The notes under the pieces: generated by a model
Databases searched by the model: none
Seen by the model: only the letters and a program-made list of their open reading frames with translations
Told to the model about the DNA's origin: nothing
Origin: Paraclostridium tenue
Lineage (GTDB): Bacteria; Bacillota; Clostridia; Peptostreptococcales; Peptostreptococcaceae
DNA length: 64,000 nucleotides
Assembly: GCF_015668515.1 (NCBI RefSeq)
Contig: NZ_JADPFO010000001.1
Span: forward strand, 623,425-687,424
Reading direction: 5' to 3'
Position numbers and translations under genes: made by a program
Shown here: piece after piece, positions 44,279-53,925 of the stretch
How positions within the stretch are numbered: position 1 is the stretch's first letter
Layout: each line of letters opens with the position of its first letter

Positions 44279-46429
44279 TTATAATCCAGATTCTTTAAAT
44301 TTATTATTCATAAACTCAGTCATATTATGGAAAACTCTTTTAAATATTACTAATAATAAAAATACTATAAAGAATATAGCTAACATAACTAAATCATGAT
44401 GAACTGCAGTCATGCTAGGTCCTGCTATAGCTTCTCTAAATCCATCTATCGCATAAGTAAATGGCCAAAATGGTTGTAATACTTCAAAGATTTTAGGGTT
44501 GGTTTGTATAGGATATATTCCTCCAGACCCAGCAATTTGAAATACCATAATAACTATCGCAATAGCCTTACCCACATTTCCAAATAAAGAAACTAATGTA
44601 AATATTATTGTTGTAAATAATATTGAAGATACTATTGTAAATATATATAAAAGTGGTACGCTTACAGGAGCTTGAAATATAAATATATCCCCTGTTGCAA
44701 TTATTAATGATTGTATCAATGATACCGTCATAAATGTAAGCATCTTTCCAAAGTGTTTTTGAAGTAAATTTGTTCTTTCACCTTCTAATTCTTCACACTC
44801 TGTAGTAAGTATAGATGTTGATAAAAGCGCTCCTACCCATATAGCAAGTACTGAGTAAAATGGCATTAATGCAACTCCAAATATTCCTGCTTTATAAAGT
44901 TCTACTGTTTTTACTTCAACAGGTGATGATATAAATGACGCTATCTCTTTTGAATTTTTATTAAGCGTTTGAATTATCTTATCTAAATTTTTATCTGTTA
45001 ATACTTTTGTTTTTTCTATTAATTTGTCTAAATCTTTTTCAAATTTATCAAGTTCTTTAGATATATGATTTGCTTGTTTTACAGCAACATCACTACTTGA
45101 TATACCATAATTAGAAAGTGCATTTAACTGTGGTACTATAACATTTATACTTGCTAATACATTGTTAATATTATCAGAACTAGAATTCATAGCATTGCCT
45201 ACACTATTTAAAACATTAGATATATCAGTTGAAAAGCTACTGCTTATTAAATTTAATTTATTATTAAATGAACTTGATAAATCAGATAAAGAGTTAAGTT
45301 GTTCATTTATTTGATCTTTAGTTGCTCCATTTTGTATTAATGATTTTATATTTTCTAACTTATCACTTTCTGAAGAAAGTACAGTTTTTAAATCATTAAG
45401 TGAGCTAATTATATTTTCTACTTTATTACTTTGATGTATATTATTTAATTTTTCTAATCCACTTAAAAGTTTATCTATAGATGTATTAGAAGATGAAATT
45501 AATTTTTGCGTAGAATCTATAGTTTTATTTATTTCTTCATTAGAAACACTATCGTTTATATTTTTTAAATTATTAATTTCATTTTGAAGTTTACTATTTA
45601 TATCATTTATAGAAACCATGCTACTATTTAAATTTTGTGTGGCATTATTTACATTATCTTGTGAAGCTGTAATTAAACCTTTACTATTATTTACTACATC
45701 TTGAAGGTCCTTTACTTCTTTCGTAATTTTAGGAAGATTTCCTTTACTATCATTTAAATACTTTTTAAGTGTATCTGCATGAGTGTTTGCTTGTTTTACA
45801 TAATCATTTATTTTTTCTAAATTATTATATGTACTGTCTAATGCATCTTTTAATTGTATTATTTGTGGTTTATTATCTTCTAATTTAACGCCTAGTGAAG
45901 ATAAAAATTCAAAAGCTTCTTTATTTACTGTGTCTACAAAGTTTGCTTTTACCTCTTCTACTAATTTATCCTTTGCAACATCTGTTATTTTAGTAGCTAT
46001 TGCATTTACTTTTTCATTAGCTTTATATATTATATTGGGCTTTTGTGGGTCTGAAGTTGTAAGTGTTGATAAATCTTTTGAAAAATCACTTGGTATTTCT
46101 ATTAAAGCATAAAATTTACCTTCATTTAATTGATAATTACCTTGCCAATCATCTACAAACTTCCATCCTATACTATGATTTTTCTTAAGTTGATCTACAA
46201 TCTCATTTCCTACATTTACAAATTTTCCTCCAACAGAAGCTCCTTCATCTTTATTAACTACAGCTACCGGAAGATTTCCTGTGTTTACATATGGATTCCA
46301 ACAGGCTTTTATATTAACCCATGCATATAAAGAAGGTATTAAACAAAGCCCACCTATTATTATAAAGGCTGCTGGAATAGTTACTATGTGTTTTAAATCT
46401 CTTAAATAAATTTTAAAAACTTTCTTCAT
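44279..46429 (-). CDS. YhgE/Pip-family membrane protein, copy 2
   Basis: A 716-aa protein. One N-terminal helix (about 15-35) with the family start IGGLCLIPSLYAWVNIKACW precedes a large external coiled-coil region (about 170-490, rich in Asn, Leu and Ser heptads). Five or six C-terminal helices follow. This is the phage-infection-protein (Pip/YhgE) layout; relatives serve as phage receptors or act with type VII-like secretion. ATG 46429 has GAGGTGAGG in front and replaces the longer frame from 46498. It is 16 bp downstream of its paralogue and cotranscribed. Confidence 0.85.
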   Translation of the reverse strand: MKKVFKIYLRDLKHIVTIPAAFIIIGGLCLIPSLYAWVNIKACWNPYVNTGNLPVAVVNKDEGASVGGKFVNVGNEIVDQLKKNHSIGWKFVDDWQGNYQLNEGKFYALIEIPSDFSKDLSTLTTSDPQKPNIIYKANEKVNAIATKITDVAKDKLVEEVKANFVDTVNKEAFEFLSSLGVKLEDNKPQIIQLKDALDSTYNNLEKINDYVKQANTHADTLKKYLNDSKGNLPKITKEVKDLQDVVNNSKGLITASQDNVNNATQNLNSSMVSINDINSKLQNEINNLKNINDSVSNEEINKTIDSTQKLISSSNTSIDKLLSGLEKLNNIHQSNKVENIISSLNDLKTVLSSESDKLENIKSLIQNGATKDQINEQLNSLSDLSSSFNNKLNLISSSFSTDISNVLNSVGNAMNSSSDNINNVLASINVIVPQLNALSNYGISSSDVAVKQANHISKELDKFEKDLDKLIEKTKVLTDKNLDKIIQTLNKNSKEIASFISSPVEVKTVELYKAGIFGVALMPFYSVLAIWVGALLSTSILTTECEELEGERTNLLQKHFGKMLTFMTVSLIQSLIIATGDIFIFQAPVSVPLLYIFTIVSSILFTTIIFTLVSLFGNVGKAIAIVIMVFQIAGSGGIYPIQTNPKIFEVLQPFWPFTYAIDGFREAIAGPSMTAVHHDLVMLAIFFIVFLLLVIFKRVFHNMTEFMNNKFKESGL

Positions 46430-46445
46430 ATCCTCACCTCTATAA

Positions 46446-48593
46446 TTACTCTGACAATCCAGATTCTTCAAATTCTTTTTCAAATTTTCTAACAGCACTA
46501 TTAAGTCTTTCTTTTAAGAAATAGCCTATAAGTATTGTTATAATCGCAAATCCTGTTAATACAACAACATTAAACATAACTGTACTTAAAAGTGGTCCCG
46601 CTATTGCTTCCCTTAAGTTGCTTAGTGTATATGTAAAAGGGAAAAATGGTTGAAGTATTCTAAATATTAAAGGGTCTACTTGTATTGGGTAAGTTCCCCC
46701 AGATCCTGCTATCTGAATAACCATAAGAACTATACCTATAGCTTTTCCTATATTTCCAAATAGTGATACTAAGTTATATAAGATAACAGTAAATACTGCT
46801 GAAGAAAATACTGTTGTAAATATAAATAACATTAAGTTTTCAGTTTGAACTCCAAGTACAAACTTATCACCTATGCCTACTATAAATCCTTGTATCATTG
46901 CAAAGAATACAAATGTTATCATTTTACCAATATATTTTTCTTTTATTGTCAATTCATTAAACTTTTCTGCTTCAGTTGTTAAAAGTGACGTAAGTACTAA
47001 TCCTCCAACCCATAAAGCAAGTGTTGTATATATAGGTGCCATACCAGAACCGTAATTTGCTATTGGATAAATTGGTTCTGATTTTATGTTAAATGGATTA
47101 GATATGTAATTTCCCATAACTTGTGGTTTACTTTGAAGTATTCCTATTATGGCATCTAAATCATTGTCATTAACTTTTTTTAGCTCTGTACTTAATAAAT
47201 GTATTGTATCTTTAAACTGATTTAATTTAGAATCTAAATCCTTAGACATTTGTGCTGTTAAATTACTTCCTTTTGATGCATATCCTAACATGTCATTAAC
47301 AGCTTGTACTAATCCTTTAGAACTATCTACTAATTTAGATGCATCAGATGTTGCTGTTACTAAACTATCTGCTGTTTTGTTTAGTTCAGGTCTAACATTT
47401 GAATCATATAAATTTATAGAATTATTAACTTTGTTAGATAAATCATTCGCAGTAGAGTTTATAGAGTCTATTGTACTTTTTATAGATTCTTTAGAATCAT
47501 TTAATTGATCTTTAAGTGAATCTAATCTATCTTGTTCTGAGCTAATTCCAGTTTTTATTTTGTTTAAACTCTCAATTAATTTATCTATATTTTCATTAGG
47601 CTTAACTTTATTAAAATCACTTAAATACTTAATAATAGAATCTATTTGAGATTTACTACTATTTATCTGATTTTTAATTTGAGATATAGCTGATTCTATT
47701 GTTTCTTTTGATATAGAATCTGAATTATTTAAATTATTTACTATATCTTTTATTTGATCATTTTGACTATTAATTTGGTTTAAAGTTGATTTAATATTAT
47801 CAAGTGATCCATTTAAATTATTTTTTATGTTGCTTATATTCTCACTAGTGTTTAAGTTGCTATTAGATACTGCACTTATTCCATTTGTTACTTGTGGAAG
47901 AGTACTTTGTATACTTTTTAAAAATTCAGTCAAGTTTTTAGAATTATTATTAACACTATCAAGTGCAAAGTTTATAAGACCCATATGCTCATCAAGTTGT
48001 ATTATAGCTTTTTTAAGTTCTATTATCTTATCTTTACTATCATCAATATCTTTCCCATACTTATTTAATGATGAGAAGATAGTTTTATTGACAGTAGCTA
48101 TAAAGTTTGAGTTGATTTGATTTACAAGAGTTTCTTCTGCAACTTCTGTTATTTTCCCAGCAACTGGATTCGATTTTGTATCAACCTTATAAACGATAGT
48201 TGGCTTTATAGGTTTTCCAGTTTTAACACTAGTTAAATCCTTTGAAAAGTTGCTAGGTATTTCAATCATAGCGTAATAAGTTCCATCTAAAACTCCTGCG
48301 TTACCTTGTTTAGAGTTTACAAACTTCCATCCAATTGATTTGTTCTTTTTAAGTTCTTTAATAACACCATTTCCTATGTTTATGTTTTTGCCATCTAATT
48401 TTGCACCTTTATCATTATTTACTATGGCAATTGGCACTGTGCTAGTATTCTCGTAAGGATTCCAACAAGCTTTTATATTTATCCAAGCATAAAGAGATGG
48501 TATAAAGCATAAACCCGTTACTATTATTAAAGCTATTGGGTTTTTTATTAGATTTTTTATATCTCTTTTGAAAACCTTAATTGCATTTTTCAT
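46446..48593 (-). CDS. YhgE/Pip-family membrane protein, copy 1
   Basis: A 715-aa paralogue of the next gene, with the same domain order. The N-terminal helix contains VTGLCFIPSLYAWINIKACW; a Ser/Asn-rich coiled coil (about 200-480) follows, and the C-terminal helices end with PFFPFTYTLSNLREAIAGP, which matches the copy's PFWPFTYAIDGFREAIAGP. GGAGG 6 nt before ATG 48593 decides the start. Two copies could form a heteromer. It is first in its transcript. Confidence 0.85.
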   Translation of the reverse strand: MKNAIKVFKRDIKNLIKNPIALIIVTGLCFIPSLYAWINIKACWNPYENTSTVPIAIVNNDKGAKLDGKNINIGNGVIKELKKNKSIGWKFVNSKQGNAGVLDGTYYAMIEIPSNFSKDLTSVKTGKPIKPTIVYKVDTKSNPVAGKITEVAEETLVNQINSNFIATVNKTIFSSLNKYGKDIDDSKDKIIELKKAIIQLDEHMGLINFALDSVNNNSKNLTEFLKSIQSTLPQVTNGISAVSNSNLNTSENISNIKNNLNGSLDNIKSTLNQINSQNDQIKDIVNNLNNSDSISKETIESAISQIKNQINSSKSQIDSIIKYLSDFNKVKPNENIDKLIESLNKIKTGISSEQDRLDSLKDQLNDSKESIKSTIDSINSTANDLSNKVNNSINLYDSNVRPELNKTADSLVTATSDASKLVDSSKGLVQAVNDMLGYASKGSNLTAQMSKDLDSKLNQFKDTIHLLSTELKKVNDNDLDAIIGILQSKPQVMGNYISNPFNIKSEPIYPIANYGSGMAPIYTTLALWVGGLVLTSLLTTEAEKFNELTIKEKYIGKMITFVFFAMIQGFIVGIGDKFVLGVQTENLMLFIFTTVFSSAVFTVILYNLVSLFGNIGKAIGIVLMVIQIAGSGGTYPIQVDPLIFRILQPFFPFTYTLSNLREAIAGPLLSTVMFNVVVLTGFAIITILIGYFLKERLNSAVRKFEKEFEESGLSE

Positions 48594-48721
48594 AATTACC
48601 TCCATTTCTCTGACATTCGTTAGAAATCTAAGCATCAATGTATACATTATAACATTTTTTTACATATAATTTAATATTTAATATAATGTGTTTCAGTTCT
48701 GAATATTTAGTATTTTAAAAC

Positions 48722-48755
48722 AAAAAGGACAGGTTATTAATAACCTGTCCTTTTT
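48722..48755 (-). terminator. strong intrinsic terminator after the broken histidine kinase
   Basis: A nearly gapless palindrome, AAAAAGGACAGGTTATT and its complement, with a T run on the minus strand, 18 bp beyond the 48773 stop. Confidence 0.85.
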
Positions 48756-48772
48756 ATATTTTAACTTTATAA

Positions 48773-50651
48773 TTATAATGTATAAATATCTGAAAATTCT
48801 ACATTCATCATATTTATCTTACTTAAACACTTAGGCGATTCACATAAGTTTAAATTTTCATCTTCCACTAAATGATCTGGTAAAGTAATTATAAATTCAC
48901 TACCTTCTCCCAATACACTATTTACATGTATACTTCCTCCATGCATTTCAACTAAAGATTTAACTAATGTAAGTCCTATCCCACTGCCTTCTTTTTCTCT
49001 TTTTAATTTATCTTTTACCTGTTCAAATCTTTTGAATATGCTTTCTAACTTTCCTTTAGGTATACCTATACCACTATCTTTAACGCTTATTTTTATATTA
49101 TCATTACAATTTACAGTTACTTCTATTTTTCCACCTGGATTGTTAAATTTTATAGCATTAGATATTAAATTTAACATAATTCTTTCCATATTATCTTGAT
49201 CAAAGCTAATTATCTTTTCTTCTACATTTGTATCAAATATTATACTTAATTTATTAGACTCTACAAATTCAAAAACAGATAAACATATATTTTCAATACA
49301 ACTTATAATATCCTTATTTTTAGGTGCATAAGCAAAGCACCCTGCATCTAATCTTGTAGTATCAATTAAATTATTTACAACTTTAACAAACGATTTGTAT
49401 TTTGCCCAACTATTCTTAAATATTTTTTAAAATATTCAAAATTTCCATCATCTAACTTATCCATTCTTAAATAAAGAACTTGAAGTGAGCTTGCTATTAC
49501 ATTTATAGGTGTTCTAAGTTCATGAGATAAATTAGCAAAAAAATCCATCCTTAATTTTTCTAACTCTAATTCTAGCTTCTTATTTTGAGTAATATCACTT
49601 AGTATGCCTATTTTTTTCACTACATTACCATTTTCATCTAATAAAGGTACAAATTTAGCAAATATCCATTGTTCTTCTTTTCCTTTTCTTTTTATTTTAA
49701 ATGTAAAGCTATAACTCTCTTTAAATTCATAGTTTTTAGGCATTGTTTCAAATTCAATTTGATGCCCATTTTTACGCCATTTTTCTACATCGTTATACGT
49801 TTCTCCTAATTGAGTTCCAAATACTTTTCAAAAGAAGGACTTATATATTGAGTCTTTTCTTTATCAATTATAATAATAGAATCTTCTATGTTATTAGCAA
49901 TCTCTAAAAATATTTTCTCATTTTTTTCTATATTTTTAAATAATTTAACTTTATTAGTCATCTCTATAGATATACCTATAGTACCTAAAATTGTATCATT
50001 ATAATATTCAGTAAATGGCCATTTAATAGTTTGGAAATATCCAATTTTATTAAAATTTGAGTTTATAAAATCTTCATATGTATTTAGTTTATTATTTTTG
50101 ATGATATCGTTATCTTGAATGGTAAATTCCTTTGCAAAATTTTTAGGCATTATATCATAATCAGTTTTTCCTATTACTTCATTATAAGTTTTACTGAAAA
50201 ATTCCAAAAACTTTTCATTCACGTCTACATATACACCATCTCTATCTTTAATCCAAGTCATATATGACGATTTTTTTAATAATGAAGGTAATTTAAGATA
50301 CTTATTTCTAATTTTATTAAATATTATATGAAATTCATAATCTTCAACACGATAAATATCTATGCTAAAATGTGTATTTATCTTTTCTACATATACTTTT
50401 TTTGTATATTTTTCACTTTCATTTGCTTCTATAAATATTTTTTCCCATTCTAGTTTCTCTTGTCTTGGCATGCAATTTAATATGTATTTATTGATTGTAT
50501 TTTCATCATGGTTTCCAAAAAATTTTTCATATGACTTATTAAAATCTCTAACTTCTACTCCTGTATATCTACCTTTATTATCATTTATTACTTTTATATA
50601 CATATAACCCATAGGGCTATCTTCTATAATTTCTCTATATATCTGATTCAT
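48773..50651 (-). pseudogene. PAS-sensor histidine kinase broken by two one-base deletions
   Basis: Three successive frames join into one kinase of about 625 aa with no visible membrane helix. PAS-like domains lie at about residues 1-110, 125-235 and 245-350. A HisKA domain follows with FFANLSHELRTPINV (His phospho-acceptor). The HATPase domain shows NLISNAIKFNNPGG, the KDSGIGIPKG box and the GSGIGLTLVKSLVEMHGG box. Frame 1 ends at 49806. Restoring one A in the A-run at 49825-49828 continues SFEKVFGTQLGETYND into frame 2. Frame 2 ends at 49375. Restoring one A at 49382-49384 gives NRLLKVVNNLIDTTRLD, which runs into frame 3. Both losses are in homopolymers, so a sequencing error or a genuine recent pseudogene are both possible. 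Confidence 0.85.
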
Positions 50652-50660
50652 TATTGCCCC

Positions 50661-50707
50661 CCTGATAAAAAAGTGTCCATTATAATAATATATACTTTTT
50701 TATCAGG
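50661..50707. repeat. 14-bp perfect inverted repeat before the kinase start
   Basis: Arms 50661-50674 and 50694-50707 are exact complements around 19 nt that include a TATAAT-like box on the minus strand. The inner arm ends about 10 nt before the kinase start at 50651. Possible operator, or a leader hairpin beside the ribosome site. Confidence 0.6.
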
Positions 50708-50841
50708 TTTCAAGTAAATGATTTATTTTATATAAAATTTTGTCAAAATTCTTTATTTTTGTATTGTTTTTTTAATTTATATTTATATTTATAATCATTT
50801 TATTTTTAGTTCTATTAGGATTTTTTGAAATTATAAAAAAT

Positions 50842-51264
50842 TTAATGATTCATAACATATTCTAAAAATTTTGTTTCTTTATTTATCTCTTCACTTAAAA
50901 TTTTAAAATTTTTGTTTTTATAAAAAGCAAATGCATTTTCATTATCTTTATATACAGATAAACTTAAATTCCCATAAATACTAATTGCATAATCTATTAA
51001 TTTACTTCCTATTCCCATTCCTTGACTATTAACATCAACAAATAATGCACCTATAAAATCATTATTTATAATAGATATAAATCCTTTTATCCTACCATTA
51101 TCTTCATATACAAAAGTATCTGATATAGGAATATAAATATTTTTAACATTGTTATAATTTTTTCTCCAGTAATTTTCATCTATAAAATTATGAGCTTTTA
51201 TAGTACTTTTTAGCCAAATATCCATTATTATATTTATATCTTTATTTTCTAACTTTCTTATCAT
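50842..51264 (-). CDS. GNAT-family N-acetyltransferase
   Basis: A 140-aa single GNAT domain, similar to YjaB-type enzymes. Motif A is ALFVDVNSQGMGIGSKLIDY (about 73-92) with the acetyl-CoA pyrophosphate loop QGMGIG; motif B is LSVYKDNENAFAFYKNKNF (about 101-119). The start MIRKLENKDINIIMDIWL is the family pattern for small acetyltransferases of this kind. The substrate is unknown. The ATG is preceded by GGAGAG. Single gene. Confidence 0.85.
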   Translation of the reverse strand: MIRKLENKDINIIMDIWLKSTIKAHNFIDENYWRKNYNNVKNIYIPISDTFVYEDNGRIKGFISIINNDFIGALFVDVNSQGMGIGSKLIDYAISIYGNLSLSVYKDNENAFAFYKNKNFKILSEEINKETKFLEYVMNH

Positions 51265-51367
51265 TTAATGCTCTCTCCTAGTTTAAATAATATTTAATAT
51301 ATTATAACATTTTTTATTTTATTAAATAAAACAATATCTCTTAAGATATGGTTTTTATATTGATATT

Positions 51368-52126
51368 TTATTTTGCATATTTAAAAATTGCATCTCTTAA
51401 AGTCTGTGCTGCTTTTGGTCCTTTTTTATCATTGTAATATTTTTTAAATCTTTCATCATCTACATACATTTGAGCTAATCCTTTATGTGATTCATTAGAA
51501 TCTGTCGGCCATGAATAACATAACCACTCTTTATGTTTTTCATATACTTTTTTAGCAACATTACTTTCTAAATCTTGAGTTTTTATAAGTTCTTCTAAAG
51601 CTTCAAACATGTCTTCTTCTATTTGTTGCATATTTGAAAATTCTTTTTCGCTTAAGTTTAAAAACTTCTTATTTGATTTTTCAATAGTTTCTTTCCCGTA
51701 CTTTTCTCTTATTTCTTTTCCGTGTTTAGCTTCGTTTTCTTCTAATTTTTCTTTTTTAAATCCTTCAAACTTTTCTTTATTTGACATATCTATTTCTCCT
51801 TTATTATACGCTAATGTTTTTTCAACAGTTAATATAAGCTTATTAAGTTGGTCACGTCTAGAGATAAGTTTTTTATAATGCTCTTTAAGTGCATTATTTA
51901 TATCAAAATTTGGATTTGAAATTAATTCTCGTATATCTTCTAGCTTCATATCCATAGACTTATAAAATAGTATTTGTTGTAATAAGTCTACTTCTTTTTG
52001 GCCATATATACGATACCCTGATGAATTTATACGACATGGTTTTAGCAAGTTAATCTCATCATAATATCTAAGAGTTCGTGCACTAACTCCTGCTATTTCA
52101 GATAATTTCTTTATTGTATATTCCAT
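51368..52126 (-). CDS. MerR-family regulator with TipAS antibiotic-binding domain
   Basis: A 252-aa regulator. Winged HTH: YTIKKLSEIAGVSARTLRYY (residues 3-22). A dimer helix follows (about 75-112), and then a helical TipAS domain (about 130-250) with SEKEFSNMQQIEEDMFEALE. TipA-type regulators are activated by drugs that bind this domain and induce the same promoter. No efflux gene is adjacent. The start at 52126 after CAGGAGG is taken rather than the frame from 52180. Its own promoter has a 19-bp spacer. Confidence 0.88.
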   Translation of the reverse strand: MEYTIKKLSEIAGVSARTLRYYDEINLLKPCRINSSGYRIYGQKEVDLLQQILFYKSMDMKLEDIRELISNPNFDINNALKEHYKKLISRRDQLNKLILTVEKTLAYNKGEIDMSNKEKFEGFKKEKLEENEAKHGKEIREKYGKETIEKSNKKFLNLSEKEFSNMQQIEEDMFEALEELIKTQDLESNVAKKVYEKHKEWLCYSWPTDSNESHKGLAQMYVDDERFKKYYNDKKGPKAAQTLRDAIFKYAK

Positions 52127-52149
52127 TTTAACTACCTCCTGACAATTTA

Positions 52150-52180
52150 ATAATAAAGGATTACGTTGGGTAAAGGTCAA
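52150..52180 (-). promoter_or_regulatory. MerR-type promoter with 19-bp spacer
   Basis: On the minus strand TTGACC (52175-52180), 19 bp and TATTAT (52150-52155). The long spacer, with a TAC...GTA dyad in it, is the hallmark of promoters activated by MerR-family regulators, here most likely by the gene itself. Confidence 0.7.
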
Positions 52181-52307
52181 TAGTAAATTTTCTATTATAA
52201 GTTTATAATTTTCTACTTATGATTTCAACTTACTTAATTTTTTGTATGTAACTAATAAAGGTTATATGTCATATAATTAACTATCACTTAAAAGGGGGAT
52301 AAGCATA

Positions 52308-53681
52308 ATGATATTAACAGGAGCCCATTACATTTACATTTTCTTTATCTTAATAATATTAATTGCTATGATAATGAAAAAAGACACAATCGTACCTTGT
52401 ATGCTTGGTGTATTTTGTCTAGCTTTATTTTACACTAATAATTTAGCTAAATCAGTTGGAGCTATTTTTGATGGTTTAATAATATCTTTAGGGGAATTAG
52501 GTCCTATTATAATGATAATTGCTATGATGGTGTCATTATCAAAAGCCTTGGAAGATAATTATGCTATAGAGTATATGGTTAAACCATTTTTAAAAGTAAT
52601 CAAAAATGAAACGACTGCATTTTTTACAGTTGGTATATCTATGACAATACTTTCTTGGTTTTTCTGGCCTAGCCCAGCAGTAGCTTTAGTTGGTTCAATA
52701 TTTTTGCCTATAGCTGTAAGATCTGGCCTTCCTAATATTGGTGTTGCCATAGCTCTTAATTTATTTGGTCATGGATTTGCGCTTTCAACTGATTTTATAA
52801 TTCAAGGTGCACCTAGTATAACTTCTGGAGCTGCTGGTTTAAAAGTATCTGATGTAATAAATAATGGTATGATTTTATTTTGGGTTATGTCTATAGTTAC
52901 CATAGGTGTAGCTTTTTATATGCTAAAAAAAGATATCAAAAAAGGATTGTTTAAAAATGAAATAAGTAAAAGTAAAGAAATAAACATAAAAACATTTAAC
53001 ATTAAAGCAAAAATAGCTACATTTTTAGTATTAATTTTATTTTTATTAGATATAATTGCTATGTTAGTTTTTGAGTTAAAAGGTTCAAATGCAACTGCAC
53101 TGCTTGGAGGAACAGCTATATTTTTATTAATTATTATAAATATAATAAACCACGGTAAAAATAGTTTAGATAAAATATGTGAAAATATAACTGATGGATT
53201 TTTATTTGGAATGAGAATATTTGCAGTAATTATTCCAATAGGTGCATTTTTCTATATGGGTGAAGTTGCTCCTTTAACTAACCTTTTAGGAGATGTACTT
53301 CCTCAAGCTTCACAAGGTTTGTTATCTGATATAGGTGTTGCTTTATCTGAAGCTATCCCATTAAATAAATATATCGTTTGTGGTATTGAGACTATAGTAG
53401 GTTGTATAACTGGTTTAGATGGATCTGGATTTTCAGGAATGGCTTTAGCTGGTTCTACTGCTTCAGTATTTGGTAATGCTGTAGATGTTAATGTTGGAAC
53501 TTTAGCTGCTCTTGGTCAAATTGGTGCTATATGGACAGGTGGAGGTTGTTTAGTTCCGTGGGCTGTTATTTCTTCATCAGCTATATGTGGTGTTGACCCT
53601 ATAGAACTAGCAAAGAGAAATTTGATTCCTGTTGGAACTGGCTTAATTGTTACTACTATAGTTGCTATGTTTATTATATAA
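52308..53681 (+). CDS. large multi-pass permease of the ion-transporter type
   Basis: A 457-aa membrane protein with about twelve helices. Two re-entrant-like stretches occur: SWFFWPSPAVALVGSIFLPI (about 115-134) with GHGFALSTDFIIQGAPSITSG, and IVGCITGLDGSGFSGMALAGS (about 363-383). The two-repeat plan resembles the IT superfamily (DcuC, ArsB/NhaD, TRAP large subunits). It probably exports or imports a carboxylate or a similar anion; the substrate cannot be named. AAAGGGGGA precedes ATG. Single gene ending at a strong terminator. Confidence 0.7.
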   Translation: MILTGAHYIYIFFILIILIAMIMKKDTIVPCMLGVFCLALFYTNNLAKSVGAIFDGLIISLGELGPIIMIIAMMVSLSKALEDNYAIEYMVKPFLKVIKNETTAFFTVGISMTILSWFFWPSPAVALVGSIFLPIAVRSGLPNIGVAIALNLFGHGFALSTDFIIQGAPSITSGAAGLKVSDVINNGMILFWVMSIVTIGVAFYMLKKDIKKGLFKNEISKSKEINIKTFNIKAKIATFLVLILFLLDIIAMLVFELKGSNATALLGGTAIFLLIIINIINHGKNSLDKICENITDGFLFGMRIFAVIIPIGAFFYMGEVAPLTNLLGDVLPQASQGLLSDIGVALSEAIPLNKYIVCGIETIVGCITGLDGSGFSGMALAGSTASVFGNAVDVNVGTLAALGQIGAIWTGGGCLVPWAVISSSAICGVDPIELAKRNLIPVGTGLIVTTIVAMFII

Positions 53682-53716
53682 AAAAACTCTTATATCAAAA
53701 GATATGAGAGTTTTTT
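53681..53716. terminator. bidirectional terminator (permease and tRNA)
   Basis: Arms 53681-53696 and 53701-53716 pair (AAAAAACTCTTATATC with one wobble) and end in six T residues; on the other strand it closes the tRNA transcript. Confidence 0.85.
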
Positions 53717-53722
53717 ACATAT

Positions 53723-53798
53723 TGGTTGCAAAGGCAGGACTCGAACCTGCAACATTTGAGTTACGAGCCCAACGAACTGCCAACTGCTCCACTCTTCG
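53723..53798 (-). tRNA. initiator-like tRNA with CGU anticodon (tRNA-Thr-CGU call or tRNA-fMet pseudogene)
   Basis: A full 76-nt cloverleaf with encoded CCA. D arm GAGC/GTTC, anticodon arm TTGGG-CTCGTAA-CTCAA, variable loop of five, T arm GCAGG-TTCGAGT-CCTGC. The anticodon at 53763-53765 reads CGT. The body is that of a bacterial initiator tRNA: C1 faces A72 unpaired, A11-U24 is present, and the anticodon stem ends with three G on the 5' side. Deviations are the anticodon (initiators have CAT), G30-U40, an A3-G70 clash and G5-U68 in the acceptor stem. It lacks the G1-C72 of normal threonine tRNAs. It may be a decayed copy of fMet tRNA or a specialised tRNA. Confidence 0.7.
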
Positions 53799-53844
53799 AT
53801 GTTATTTTTCTTATTTTAAATTAATTTGAAAGTTATAAGTATAC

Positions 53845-53873
53845 TTGACAATATAAAAAAAAAGATTTATTAT
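53845..53873 (+). promoter_or_regulatory. near-consensus promoter of the zinc-finger/GIY-YIG gene
   Basis: TTGACA (53845-53850), a 17-bp spacer and TATTAT (53868-53873) on the plus strand, 52 bp before the ATG. It faces away from the tRNA. Confidence 0.75.
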
Positions 53874-53925
53874 GTTAATAGTTAAATCTATTAAATATAT
53901 TAACAATAGAAAAAGGTGATGATCA

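Noticed and set aside
53723-53798. Ordinary tRNA-Thr(CGU)
   Set aside because: The anticodon alone suggests threonine, but the C1 x A72 mismatch, A11-U24 and the G-rich anticodon stem belong to initiator tRNAs. I therefore report it as initiator-like.
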